Shown: one piece after another, positions 1 to 8,074 of the stretch
Layout of the letters: each line of letters opens with the position of its first letter
Numbering within the stretch: position 1 is the first letter of the stretch
Origin: VXYL01 sp964348085
Lineage (GTDB): Bacteria > Pseudomonadota > Gammaproteobacteria > Pseudomonadales > Azotimanducaceae
DNA: 64,000 nt
NCBI GenBank assembly: GCA_964348085.1
Contig: CAYGBI010000003.1
Coordinates: 29,078-93,077, forward strand
Direction of reading: 5' to 3'
Notes under the pieces: generated by a model
Databases searched by the model: none
Told to the model about the DNA's origin: nothing
The model's input: only the letters and a program-made list of their open reading frames with translations
Translations under genes and position numbers: made by a program

Positions 1-1398
1 CGTCCAGCCATCGCGCGAGTCGGCGCGCACCACGCGCATGGCGGGCCATGCGCGCTCCGGCAACGGGCCGGCCCAGAACGGATCGCCCGGCGGCGCGACG
101 ACGACCATCCCGCGACCTTCGCTGGCATGAGCGAGGGCGGCGTCCACGCCGACCACCCACACCGCGGCTTGCTCCTTGGGTGCGAGCACAGCGTGTTCGG
201 CAACGACATGGCGTTCCTTCGCCGGCCAGTCGTGGCCAATGCCAATCCCCGTACACAGTCGTTCGTCGACCCAGACGCCGTTGCCGCGCACGGGCCGCGG
301 CGCAACGGGAATGGGAGCCAACACGGTGGACAAGGAGCCATCGTCCATCATCGCCCGCGGGATCGCCTGCTCGTCGGGCAATTCTCCGGCTGCCAAGTCG
401 TAGACTTCGACGTGCGCCGGCGTCTGTTGCGCTGCTTCGATCCACGGTTGCCAGCGGTGCGGATGGGTGCGCCAGACGTGCAGCAAGTGTTGATTGCCGA
501 ACGCTTCAGTCGCCCCCGGGGAATCGTCGCGTTCGCCCTTGATCAACTGCAGAGGCGTTCGCGCCGGCGCACCGAGCGGGCCGGCGCGCTTTAGCAGCCC
601 GGATGCCAAGGCTGAATTGCCGGCCAAGGTTGCGAGTTCGAGACGCGCGACGGTCATCCAGGGATTGCCCTCGCCGCCGAATCGATTCCACGCTTGTTCG
701 GCCAACCCGGCCGTCCAAGCGACCCGGGCCGTGGTGGGCATCATGTCATCTGGAAGATCGCCGGCTCCGAGGAGGCTCTCGGCGAGATGCCGCAACCGCT
801 GGTGTTCGCCCAAACGGGCGAGGATTGTGGAGACGACCACGGCGAGCGCTCCGGCCACCGCTGGTTCCGGTACCGGCGCAGCACCGGTGAGGAACGGCTC
901 CGCAAAGCGCAGCGCCGTGTTGTGGCGCCCGAGCATCAATGCCGCGCGAGCACCGATCAGCGCCGCATGAGCGTGCAGCGGCATGGTGGCGGCGGCTTGC
1001 TGCGCCCCGTCGTAATCGCCCAAGGTGTGGCGACGGCGAGCCAGCGCCAAAGTTGCCGCGGTGTCGCCTTGGCGATGCAGGGGTTCCAAGCGTCCTAGCG
1101 CCGCAACCACCGCCCCGGCGACAAACAACGCTTCTGCTTCGAGCATCGCCGCGGACGCATCGCCACTTGCAATGCGACTGCGCGCTTGGCGCAGCGCACC
1201 GACGATGTCGCCCCGCGCCAATTGCTGCCAGCCTTCGCCCCCGCAGGCACCAGCGCGGCTGATATCTCCCTGTGCGGCGATTAGGGCAGCGCGTCGTTCC
1301 GGCGAAATGCCGGACCACGCGCTGACAAGAATGTCAACGCCGTGGTCCCGGGCCGTTCGCGCCCGCCATGCTCCCGCCAGCAGGCTGTCGAGAAGCAC
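1..1398 (-). CDS. Unrecognised helical-repeat (TPR-like) protein next to T6SS sheath genes, partial
   Basis: An open frame of 466 codons runs from a GTG at 1398 to the window edge with no stop, so the C-terminus is missing. The start is inferred: the frame is open from just after the tssC stop, 20 bp upstream, and the GTG is the first plausible start, but no good Shine-Dalgarno is visible. Residues about 40-230 are rich in Ala, Leu, Arg and Glu, with repeated helix-pair patterns (LARRRHTLGDYDGAQQAA, LMLGRHNTALRFAEPFL) that resemble a tetratricopeptide-type solenoid. Residues about 350-466 look like a separate beta-rich region (VWVVGVDAALAHASEG). I do not recognise the family. Position and spacing suggest co-transcription with tssB-tssC, so a T6SS accessory role is possible but only inferred. 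Confidence 0.6.
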   Translation of the reverse strand, partial: MLLDSLLAGAWRARTARDHGVDILVSAWSGISPERRAALIAAQGDISRAGACGGEGWQQLARGDIVGALRQARSRIASGDASAAMLEAEALFVAGAVVAALGRLEPLHRQGDTAATLALARRRHTLGDYDGAQQAAATMPLHAHAALIGARAALMLGRHNTALRFAEPFLTGAAPVPEPAVAGALAVVVSTILARLGEHQRLRHLAESLLGAGDLPDDMMPTTARVAWTAGLAEQAWNRFGGEGNPWMTVARLELATLAGNSALASGLLKRAGPLGAPARTPLQLIKGERDDSPGATEAFGNQHLLHVWRTHPHRWQPWIEAAQQTPAHVEVYDLAAGELPDEQAIPRAMMDDGSLSTVLAPIPVAPRPVRGNGVWVDERLCTGIGIGHDWPAKERHVVAEHAVLAPKEQAAVWVVGVDAALAHASEGRGMVVVAPPGDPFWAGPLPERAWPAMRVVRADSRDGWT

Positions 1399-1418
1399 GG
1401 GCGCTGAAACGCTAGGGT

Positions 1419-2888
1419 CTAGCCGGCAGCCGGCAGGTTAGCCACCAAACGCAACGAAGCCGTTAGCTCCTCAAGCTGGAAGTGCGGTCGCAGATGCGCC
1501 ACCGCCGTATACGCGCCGGGCTTGCCGGGCACGTCCCGCACTTGGATGCGCGCCTCCCGCAACGGATACCTCGCCTTCGTAGCATGGGCTGCACCGTCGT
1601 CGGCGGTCACATATTGCGCGATCCAGTTGTTCAGGAAACGTTCCACGTCGTCGCGCGACGTGAACCCGCCCACTTTGTCGCGCATGATCGCCTTGAGATA
1701 GTGAGCGAATCGAGAACACGCCAAGATGTAGGGCAGACTGGCCGAAAGTCGGGCGTTGGCGTTGGCCTCCTCTTCCACGAACTTGGCGGGCCGATTCACG
1801 GTCGATCCAGAAAAGACCACCGCATAGTCCGTGTTCCGGGCGTGACAGAGACCGATCAGTCCCTGATCCGACAGTTCTTTCTCGCGCCGATCGGTGATCG
1901 CCGTCTCCGAGGGACACTTGGTGATGTTCGACCCGGCCAGCGACGGGTAGGAGTGCAAGGGGAGATTGCCAACCTTGCCGCCAGTTTCCGTGCCGCGGAT
2001 CGCGGACGGCCAGCCGTACTCGGCAAAGGACTTCATAATGAGCCCGCCCATTGCCCACGACGACGGCCCCCAAAGGTACTTCTCGTGATCGTCGCCGGAG
2101 ACGTTCTCATCGAAGTCCATTTCGTCCACCGGCGCAGACTCCGGGCCCCACGGCTGGCGTACCATGGTGCGCGGTGCGGTAAGCACGAGATAGCGGGAGT
2201 CCGGGTTGTCACGCAGGGAGTTCCAAGCGCCCATCTCGCTGCCCTCGAAGATGCGCGCGATGTCGATCGGGCGATTGAGCTCCGTGTAGCTGTCGAGGTC
2301 GAGCAGGCGCGGATCCGCACTGGCGACGAACGGCGCATGGGCCATGGCCGCCACCGCCGACATGTCGCGCAGGAACTGGATGTCCCTCGGTTGGCGGCCG
2401 AACTCCATGTCGCCAAGCAAAAACGTATACGGCGAACCTCCCAAGGTACCGTATTCATCCTCGTAGACATTCTTGAAGAACTGCGACTGATCGAATCCCG
2501 CCGCCCGGGAGAAGTCCCGCTCGATTTCGCCGCGGTGGGCGTTCAATACCCGAACCTTCAACGACGACGACAGTTCGTTCTCCGAGACCAGCTTGTCGAG
2601 ATTGCGCCAACTCGATTCGAGTTTCTGGAACTTCGGATGGTGCAGGACTTCGTTGACCTGCGCCGAAATCAACCGGTCCAACGCCGCGATACGCTCGGCG
2701 ATGGCGCGCTTGGCGCCGCCGTCGACGGTTACGCCCGCTTGCACGGCTTCCTGCAGGAAGCCTTCGAGCATGCCGCGCGCGCTGTCTACTTGATGGGCAT
2801 CCCGGACGAGACGGCCGTCGTCGAAAATCTGGTCGAGCAGCGACCCCTCCTCGACCCCGGGAACCATTCGCTGTGCTTCGTCCGCCAT
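1419..2888 (-). CDS. tssC: Type VI secretion system contractile sheath large subunit TssC (VipB/ImpC)
   Basis: The protein has 489 residues, the usual TssC length. TssC and TssB form the contractile sheath that drives the Hcp tube and its effectors into target cells; it acts in the cytoplasm on the baseplate. The N-terminal region (KFQKLESSWRNLDKLV, about residues 86-101) and the segment YTFLLGDMEFGR (about 154-165) are typical of the family. The C-terminal part carries FLNNWIAQYV and REARIQVRDVPGKPG, as in other TssC proteins. It begins 3 bp after the tssB stop, the usual tssB-tssC arrangement. No Hcp, TssE or other T6SS gene is visible in the window, because the locus continues past the left edge. 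Confidence 0.95.
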   Translation of the reverse strand: MADEAQRMVPGVEEGSLLDQIFDDGRLVRDAHQVDSARGMLEGFLQEAVQAGVTVDGGAKRAIAERIAALDRLISAQVNEVLHHPKFQKLESSWRNLDKLVSENELSSSLKVRVLNAHRGEIERDFSRAAGFDQSQFFKNVYEDEYGTLGGSPYTFLLGDMEFGRQPRDIQFLRDMSAVAAMAHAPFVASADPRLLDLDSYTELNRPIDIARIFEGSEMGAWNSLRDNPDSRYLVLTAPRTMVRQPWGPESAPVDEMDFDENVSGDDHEKYLWGPSSWAMGGLIMKSFAEYGWPSAIRGTETGGKVGNLPLHSYPSLAGSNITKCPSETAITDRREKELSDQGLIGLCHARNTDYAVVFSGSTVNRPAKFVEEEANANARLSASLPYILACSRFAHYLKAIMRDKVGGFTSRDDVERFLNNWIAQYVTADDGAAHATKARYPLREARIQVRDVPGKPGAYTAVAHLRPHFQLEELTASLRLVANLPAAG

Positions 2889-2891
2889 GCC

Positions 2892-3407
2892 TTAAGTCTC
2901 CCCATCGTCGTCGAGATCGCCGAGCTGCTTCTGCAGTTCTTCGCGCTTGTCGGCGTCGGCGAGCACCTCGCCGAGAATGCCGTCGAGCGTGTCATTGGCC
3001 TCGACCTTGCCGTAGAGGTCGGCGAGTTTGCGACGCGCTTCCAATAGCTTGGCCGTTTGCGGCACTTTCGCCGCCACGCCCATCGGCGAAAAGTCGTCGA
3101 TGCCCTCGAAGTCCAAGGACACGGGAATGTCCCTGTCCGCTTCGCCCGAGATCTGATCGGAAACGGAGAACTCCAACTTCGGTCCGATTCTCCGCATGAG
3201 CTTGTCCACGCCGCCCTGTTCCACGTCGGTGAAGCTACGTTCCTTGTACTCCGCAGGATCGTCGGCATCCCCCGACAAGTCGGACACGACGCCGACAACC
3301 ATCGGCAGTTCGCGGGACTCGGTCGCACCGCCGTCCTCGACGTCGTAGGTGATCTGCACCCGTGGCGGCCTTACTCTCCCCACGCGCTGCTGACTCGAAT
3401 CAGCCAT
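2892..3407 (-). CDS. tssB: Type VI secretion system contractile sheath small subunit TssB (VipA/ImpB)
   Basis: This 171-residue protein is the small sheath subunit, co-polymerising with TssC. Typical features are the N-terminal RPPRVQITYDVE, the ELPMVVGVVSDLSG strand region, and VSLDFEGIDDFSPMGVA (about residues 95-111), followed by a helical C-terminus with LLEARRKLADLYGKVE. The C-terminal tail is acidic (DLDDDGET). It is the first gene of the visible minus-strand T6SS unit and is divergent from selA, with 227 bp between the two starts. Any T6SS promoter should lie in that gap, although no clear sigma-54 or sigma-70 site stands out. Confidence 0.95.
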   Translation of the reverse strand: MADSSQQRVGRVRPPRVQITYDVEDGGATESRELPMVVGVVSDLSGDADDPAEYKERSFTDVEQGGVDKLMRRIGPKLEFSVSDQISGEADRDIPVSLDFEGIDDFSPMGVAAKVPQTAKLLEARRKLADLYGKVEANDTLDGILGEVLADADKREELQKQLGDLDDDGET

Positions 3408-3634
3408 CTCGTTACCTCACTGTTAATCCAAACAAATCGCCACGCCCGGAGCGCGACGGCCACCAACCTCAGCAACGATACCACTTTGCCTAGTGCGCAC
3501 CAAGCCTTTGCGCCGGCTTTCCGGCTTGAACACCTTTGGGTTTAGAGACATACAGCAGCCCAAGAACTCCTGCTCGATGGTTCTTCGACACTACGGGCAG
3601 GAGAGCGGATGCCGGTGATAGGCTGTCCGTTGCC

Positions 3635-5008
3635 ATGTCACGCCGTCGGTTACCCAGCGTCGACCGGATACTGTCCCATCCGGAGACGGCGGCGCTGTTG
3701 CAGCGCCGCGGCTTGGGCACCGTGAAATGGGCGGTGCGTTCACTGCAAGCCGAGCTTCGCGCGGCAGCCGCACTCCCGGATTGGGCAGGCGACCCGGCCG
3801 GTTACGGCGCCGCCGCCGGCGCTTGGCTCGACCGGCAGTTGGGCCACGGCTATGTGACGGTATTCAACCTCACCGGCACGATCGTGCATACCAATCTCGG
3901 TCGCAGCCCGTTGAGCGAAGCAGCCTGTGCGGCGGCGTTGCGGGCGGCGACCCGACCGCTGACACTGGAGTACGACCTCGACGCCGGCGAACGCGGTGAT
4001 CGAGAGGGCATCGTCGCCCATCGTCTGCGGCTGCTAACGGGTGCGGAACACGCCACCGTCGTCAACAACAACGCCGCAGCCGTGCTGTTGATGCTGAACA
4101 CGTTGGCACTGAACCGCAACGTCCCCGTCTCCCGTGGCGAACTCATCGAAATCGGCGGCAGCTTCCGACTGCCGGAGGTGATGGAGCGCGCCGGCTGCGA
4201 GCTGCGCGAAGTGGGCACCACCAACCGCACCCACGCCGCCGACTACGAGCGCGCCATCGACGAGCGGACCGCCCTGTTGTTGAAGGCGCATCCGAGCAAC
4301 TACGCCATCAGTGGCTTCGTCAACGCCGTGGCAGTGGACGAGGTCGCCGCCATCGCCCGCCGCCACCACCTACCCGCCTGCGTCGACGCAGGCAGCGGCG
4401 CGTTGCTCGATGTGCGTCGTTTCGGGCTGACGCGCGAGCCGACGCCTGGCGAGTTGCTCGCCGTCGGCGCGGACCTCGTCACGTTCTCCGGCGACAAGCT
4501 GCTCGGCGGTGTTCAGGCCGGCATCGTCGTCGGCAGACGCGACCTCGTCGACGCCATGAATGCCAATCCCTTAAAGCGCGCACTGCGCTTGGACAAGTTG
4601 GCCTTGCTGATGCTCGACGCGACGCTCAAGGCTTACGAGGACGAGGCGAGCGTGGTCGAGGAGATTCCCCTGTTGCGCTCGCTAGCGCTGCCTATGGCCG
4701 AGCTCGAACGGCGCGCCAAAGCCGTCGCCGAAGCACTCGACGGCTGTTCGGATACGGAGGTGGCCGTCGAGCCGGCACAGTCGCAGCTCGGCAGCGGCGC
4801 CCTACCCGGCCAATTGCTCGATAGCGTCGCGGTGACCATTCGCCTTGCCACTGCGAAGCGTCTGCGCGAGTTCGAGGCTTGGCTGCGCACGCTTCGTCCC
4901 GCCGTGATCGGTCGCTTCAACGCCGGCCGGCTGTGGTTGGACATGCGCGGCGCCGAGCCGCTCGATGAACTAATCGCCACGCTGACCGCGGGCATCGAAT
5001 CCCGATGA
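3635..5008 (+). CDS. selA: L-seryl-tRNA(Sec) selenium transferase
   Basis: SelA is a PLP enzyme that converts Ser-tRNA(Sec) to Sec-tRNA(Sec) using selenophosphate. The 457-residue product from ATG 3635 begins MSRRRLPSVDRILSHPE, matching the family's N-terminal pattern (a short tail, then LPSVDRLL). An in-frame ATG at 3536 would add 33 unrelated residues and is not preferred. The PLP lysine lies in FSGDKLLGGVQAG (about Lys288). Further family segments are GTIVHTNLGRSPLSEAA and EIGGSFRLPEVMERAG. The stop overlaps the selB start in an ATGA, so the two genes are translationally coupled. With selB and selC alongside, the cassette decodes UGA as selenocysteine. selD (selenophosphate synthase) is not in the window. 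Confidence 0.97.
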   Translation: MSRRRLPSVDRILSHPETAALLQRRGLGTVKWAVRSLQAELRAAAALPDWAGDPAGYGAAAGAWLDRQLGHGYVTVFNLTGTIVHTNLGRSPLSEAACAAALRAATRPLTLEYDLDAGERGDREGIVAHRLRLLTGAEHATVVNNNAAAVLLMLNTLALNRNVPVSRGELIEIGGSFRLPEVMERAGCELREVGTTNRTHAADYERAIDERTALLLKAHPSNYAISGFVNAVAVDEVAAIARRHHLPACVDAGSGALLDVRRFGLTREPTPGELLAVGADLVTFSGDKLLGGVQAGIVVGRRDLVDAMNANPLKRALRLDKLALLMLDATLKAYEDEASVVEEIPLLRSLALPMAELERRAKAVAEALDGCSDTEVAVEPAQSQLGSGALPGQLLDSVAVTIRLATAKRLREFEAWLRTLRPAVIGRFNAGRLWLDMRGAEPLDELIATLTAGIESR

Positions 5009-6867
5009 TCGTCGCCCTCGCCGGCCACGTCGACCACGGCAAAACCTCCCTCGTGCGTGCCCTCACGGGCGTCGACACGGACCGCTTGGCGGAGGAAAAA
5101 CGGCGCGGGTTGACCATCGATCTCGGTTTCGCATACGCCGACTTTGACGGTCGGCGGGTCGGCTTCGTCGACGTGCCGGGGCACCATCGCTTCATCCGCA
5201 ACATGGTCGCGGGAATCGCCGGCCGTCAGTACGCGCTGCTTGTGGTCGCGGCGGACGACGGCGTGATGCCGCAATCCCGTGAACACTTGCAGATCCTGCG
5301 TCTGCTCGGCCTTAGCGCTGGCGTTGTGGCGTTGAACAAGATAGATCGGGTGCCCCCGGACCGAGTGGACGCCGTGACCCGCAGCATCGAAAGGTTGGTC
5401 GCCGGGTCGTTCTTGGCGCACGCCGACATCCTGCCGGTCTCATGCGAGACCGGCGCGGGCGTCGCCGAGCTTCGCCGCCACTTGGCGGAGGCCACGCGAG
5501 CGACGCCCGCACATGAGGACGGGGGCCGGTTTCGGCTCGCGATCGACCGCGCCTTCACGGTACGCGGCAGCGGTGTGGTGGTCACGGGAACGGTGGTCTC
5601 CGGGCGCGTCGCCGAGGACGCGCGACTGGCCCTCGCCTCGTCGGGCAAGACGGTGCGGGTGCGGGGCCTGCGCGTGCAGGACTCGGCTGCGAACGCGGCC
5701 GGCGCCGGCGACCGCGCCGCGGTCAACCTCGCCGGCGTGGGCGTGAGCGAGGTCGCGCGCGGCGACTGGCTGCTCGACGCGGCAACCCGAGACCCGGTGA
5801 CCCGGTTCGCCGTCGCGCTCACCGTGCTCGAGGACTTCCCTCGCGCCGTCAAGCACAACGCCCCCGTACATATCTATCACGCCACCAGTCACAGCCAAGG
5901 CCGTCTGCTGCTCTTGGACAGCGCGCCGCTGCCGCCGGCGGGTGGCGCCACCGTCGACATCGCCTGTCTTGATCCGCTGCACGTCAAGGTGGGCGACCGG
6001 ATCGTAGTCCGCGACCAAGACCTCGGCCGCACGCTTGGCGGCGGCCGCGTCATCGGCCTGCATACGCCGACGAGACGCAGGCAGCCCATGCGTCGGCGAG
6101 AGTTGGCGGCCGTCAGCCCGGACGACATCGACCGAACGCTGGTCGCGTTGGCGAGCATCGGGCCAGTGCGGGCGGCAACATTCGCCAGAGAGTGGAACCG
6201 GACCGCAACCGATGTCCAGCAGATCGGCGACCACGCGGGGCTGAGCCTATTGGACGGCTATCTGCTGCACCCGAAATTGGCGGACGACGCGGCCGCCCGC
6301 GTCTACTCCAGACTCTCGGCGCACCACGACGAACACCCGGACAGCCCCGGGCTGACCAGCGACGAACTCGGCTTCGGCGAGGCGGCGAGCGCGCCGCTGC
6401 CTTTGGTGCTCGCGTCGATGGTCGCCGCCGGCGATGTGCGGCTCGAAAACGGCCGCTACGCGCTGAAGTCCCACCGAGCAGCCATCCCGGAAGCCGTGCT
6501 GCGTCTCTTCGCCACCGTCGAGACGATGTTGGATTCCACGCAGCCACCGAGCTTGGGCGACATCGCCAAGCGCCTCAAGCGGCCATTCGCCGCCTTGGAA
6601 CGGGAGATGCGCGCCCTGTCGGTTTACGGTCTGGCGCTACGCATCAGCGCAAACCGCTACTACCTGCCCCACCGCCTGCTGCAACTCGCCGAAACCGCGG
6701 CCAAACTTGCCGAGAGGGCCCCGTTCACCGTGCGGCAGTTCCGGGACGCATCCGGCGTAGGCCGCAACGTAGTGATCGAAGTACTCGAGCACTTCGACGC
6801 CAAGGGCTATACCCGGCGCCAAGGCGACGCCCGCCGAGTGGTCGGCGACACCGAGTGCCTCGCTTAG
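5005..6867 (+). CDS. selB: Selenocysteine-specific translation elongation factor SelB
   Basis: SelB is an EF-Tu-like GTPase that delivers Sec-tRNA(Sec) to UGA codons by binding the SECIS hairpin in the mRNA. The 620-residue protein carries G1 GHVDHGKTS (residues 7-15), the switch segment RRGLTIDLGF, G3 DVPGHHRFI (about residue 55) and NKID (about 111). Beta-barrel domains follow (FRLAIDRAFTVRGSGVVVTG). The C-terminal 250 residues fit the winged-helix repeats that bind SECIS RNA. Length agrees with bacterial SelB (about 610-640). It overlaps selA by 4 bp. The tRNA-Sec gene follows 22 bp after the stop. No gene in the window was identified as a selenoprotein. Confidence 0.97.
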   Translation: MIVALAGHVDHGKTSLVRALTGVDTDRLAEEKRRGLTIDLGFAYADFDGRRVGFVDVPGHHRFIRNMVAGIAGRQYALLVVAADDGVMPQSREHLQILRLLGLSAGVVALNKIDRVPPDRVDAVTRSIERLVAGSFLAHADILPVSCETGAGVAELRRHLAEATRATPAHEDGGRFRLAIDRAFTVRGSGVVVTGTVVSGRVAEDARLALASSGKTVRVRGLRVQDSAANAAGAGDRAAVNLAGVGVSEVARGDWLLDAATRDPVTRFAVALTVLEDFPRAVKHNAPVHIYHATSHSQGRLLLLDSAPLPPAGGATVDIACLDPLHVKVGDRIVVRDQDLGRTLGGGRVIGLHTPTRRRQPMRRRELAAVSPDDIDRTLVALASIGPVRAATFAREWNRTATDVQQIGDHAGLSLLDGYLLHPKLADDAAARVYSRLSAHHDEHPDSPGLTSDELGFGEAASAPLPLVLASMVAAGDVRLENGRYALKSHRAAIPEAVLRLFATVETMLDSTQPPSLGDIAKRLKRPFAALEREMRALSVYGLALRISANRYYLPHRLLQLAETAAKLAERAPFTVRQFRDASGVGRNVVIEVLEHFDAKGYTRRQGDARRVVGDTECLA

Positions 6868-6876
6868 CGCTACGCG

Positions 6877-6882
6877 TATACT
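6877..6882 (+). promoter_or_regulatory. Probable -10 box of the selC promoter
   Basis: The hexamer TATACT ends 7 bp before the first base of tRNA-Sec, the spacing expected for a sigma-70 promoter that starts at or just before the mature tRNA. No convincing -35 hexamer is seen about 17 bp upstream, where the sequence is still close to the selB stop. selC may therefore have its own weak promoter in addition to read-through from selAB. Confidence 0.4.
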
Positions 6883-6889
6883 CCGACAC

Positions 6890-6981
6890 GGAAGAGCATC
6901 GTCTCCGGTGGGGCGCGCGGCCTTCAAAGCCGTCGGGACGCTTGAAGCGTCCGGTGGGTTCGACTCCTACCTCTTCCGCCA
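6890..6981 (+). tRNA. selC: tRNA-Sec (anticodon UCA)
   Basis: The sequence closely follows bacterial selC: GGAAGAG at the 5' end pairs with CTCTTCC at 6971-6977, followed by an encoded GCCA. A long D-stem region (CGTCTCCGGTGGGGCG) is followed by an anticodon arm GCGGC-CTTCAAA-GCCGT with anticodon TCA, a long variable arm with stem GGACGCT/AGCGTCC, and a T-arm GTGGG-TTCGACT-CCTAC. Total length is 92 nt including CCA, against 95 in Escherichia coli as I recall it. The 3' strand between T-loop and discriminator has only 12 nucleotides, where 13 (8+5) is canonical. A possible eighth acceptor pair would be C6897 opposite C6970, which does not pair, since C6970 is in the T-stem. Function as tRNA-Sec is well supported by selA and selB directly upstream. 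Confidence 0.95.
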
Positions 6982-7006
6982 CCTCGTGCCCGTAACGTCA
7001 CGAGGT
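6981..7006. terminator. Perfect inverted repeat between selC and the convergent kinase gene
   Basis: ACCTCGTG (6981-6988) and CACGAGGT (6999-7006) are perfectly complementary, with a 10-nt loop. The hairpin starts on the last base of the tRNA CCA end and overlaps the stop codon of the kinase gene on the other strand. It is placed where a bidirectional terminator or a tRNA 3'-processing stop would be expected. No run of T follows on either strand, so intrinsic termination is uncertain. Confidence 0.4.
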
Positions 7007-7540
7007 CGCGTTGGCGGCATGCCCCGGGGCGCTCGGAAGAGCCTTTAACGCCTCCAGCAGTTGCTCCCGAGTCGCTTCCCGTGGACACGCCGTGTCAATG
7101 ACAAAGTGCAACGTCCCCGGCAATCGGCGGTAGTCGAACGCAACTCGTCCTGCTTGCTCAATGCTCAACTGATCCGCCGAACTGTGCGCAGGATGGCGGA
7201 GACGTGTGCGCATCCGGGAGACTCTCACCCCGGGTGGCGCAACGCACTCTAGGACAACTGTCGGTCCCGCGGTGACACCCGCCAATTCGCCCAACAGATC
7301 GACATCTTCGTCGAAGTTGAAACATGCGTCGAGTATGAGGCTAGCGCCTTCCTGCACGATGGATCTCGCAAGGTCGTAGAAGACCGCTATTGGGCGAGCG
7401 ACGCCAACACCGTTTTCGCTCAGAACGACCTTAAGGTCGTCCTTGCGCAAACACGCGACACCCGTGAGTTGGGTGAGCATTCCCGACACCGTCGATTTCC
7501 CAAAGCCTGGGAAACCACACACAACAAACATGATCGGCAC
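6998..7540 (-). CDS. P-loop kinase-like NTPase (AAA/zeta-toxin-type fold)
   Basis: The 180-residue protein begins MPIMFVVCGFPGFGKSTVSG with a clear Walker A motif GFPGFGKST (about residues 9-17). A small-kinase layout follows: a LRKDDLKVVLSE segment after the P-loop and SLILDACFNFDED as a possible Walker B-like strand. An arginine-rich lid (RVSRMRTRLRHP) suggests phosphoryl transfer to a small molecule, as in the broad kinase group that includes gluconate kinase and zeta toxins. The substrate cannot be told. The start is GTG 7540, supported by GAGG about 7 bp upstream, with ATG 7531 as the alternative. It converges on selC. No antitoxin-like partner is evident. Confidence 0.7.
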   Translation of the reverse strand: MPIMFVVCGFPGFGKSTVSGMLTQLTGVACLRKDDLKVVLSENGVGVARPIAVFYDLARSIVQEGASLILDACFNFDEDVDLLGELAGVTAGPTVVLECVAPPGVRVSRMRTRLRHPAHSSADQLSIEQAGRVAFDYRRLPGTLHFVIDTACPREATREQLLEALKALPSAPGHAANATS

Positions 7541-7664
7541 AGCAAGTCCTCGTTGAGGTAGCCCGCCCCGTGGCGTGTGGCCCTATTCCCGTGATCCGGT
7601 AGCGACGGCTCCGGCGACACATACTCGGGCCATGTACCGGGAACCACGCCAGACCGCATCAGGT

Positions 7665-7889
7665 CTATTCGTCGATCTTCGCCACCTTAGCTGCTTCCAA
7701 GCTGTGTAGAAGATCGAGGTTCAGGTCGATCTTGGCTTGGGCCGACCATTGCGCCTGCTCAGAGTTGATCCCGTTGACGTTCTCGAAGACTCTCAACAAG
7801 CCGATGCGGCGTCGCCTGCTGAACACCTTGAGGGTGCGTCCGACGACCTCCCATTCGAAGTCTCGATGAATGCCGTTGTATTCGGTCAT
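7665..7889 (-). CDS. Small hypothetical protein
   Basis: A 74-residue product starts at ATG 7889 (MTEYNGIHRDFEWEVV). The frame is open further upstream to 8105, but that extension reads as low-complexity Arg/Cys/Ser sequence and is unlikely to be translated. The protein mixes charged and aromatic residues and has a C-terminal helix (LLHSLEAAKVAKIDE). There is no signal peptide or membrane segment. I do not recognise a family. It lies 124 bp upstream of the kinase gene on the same strand and could be co-transcribed with it. Confidence 0.5.
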   Translation of the reverse strand: MTEYNGIHRDFEWEVVGRTLKVFSRRRRIGLLRVFENVNGINSEQAQWSAQAKIDLNLDLLHSLEAAKVAKIDE

Positions 7890-8074
7890 GGCACGGTGAA
7901 CATAGCGAGGGGCGCAGTCTGGGGAACTATCCTGCCGTTGGCAAGGGCTATGCCTACCGGCGGATCGACTGCCCCCGGCTACTCCTGAACGGCAGCGACG
8001 ACAACCCCACCGTCTCTGCCGTGCCTTCCCCGCCGTGCTATGTTGCGTCGTCACGCCAATCGGAGGGCCGGCAA

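Noticed and set aside
1482..3047. A 521-codon plus-strand frame opposite tssC and tssB
   Set aside because: It lies entirely antisense to two well-supported T6SS genes and its translation is Arg/Val/Leu-rich without recognisable motifs. Long antisense frames are expected in high-GC DNA.
3536..3634. 33 additional N-terminal residues for SelA
   Set aside because: The in-frame ATG at 3536 is open, but the added residues do not resemble SelA N-termini. ATG 3635 gives the family pattern and length.
6998..7540. Phosphoseryl-tRNA(Sec) kinase next to selC
   Set aside because: PSTK is also a P-loop kinase, but it belongs to archaea and eukaryotes, and a complete bacterial SelA route is present. The residues beyond the Walker A motif do not suggest PSTK.
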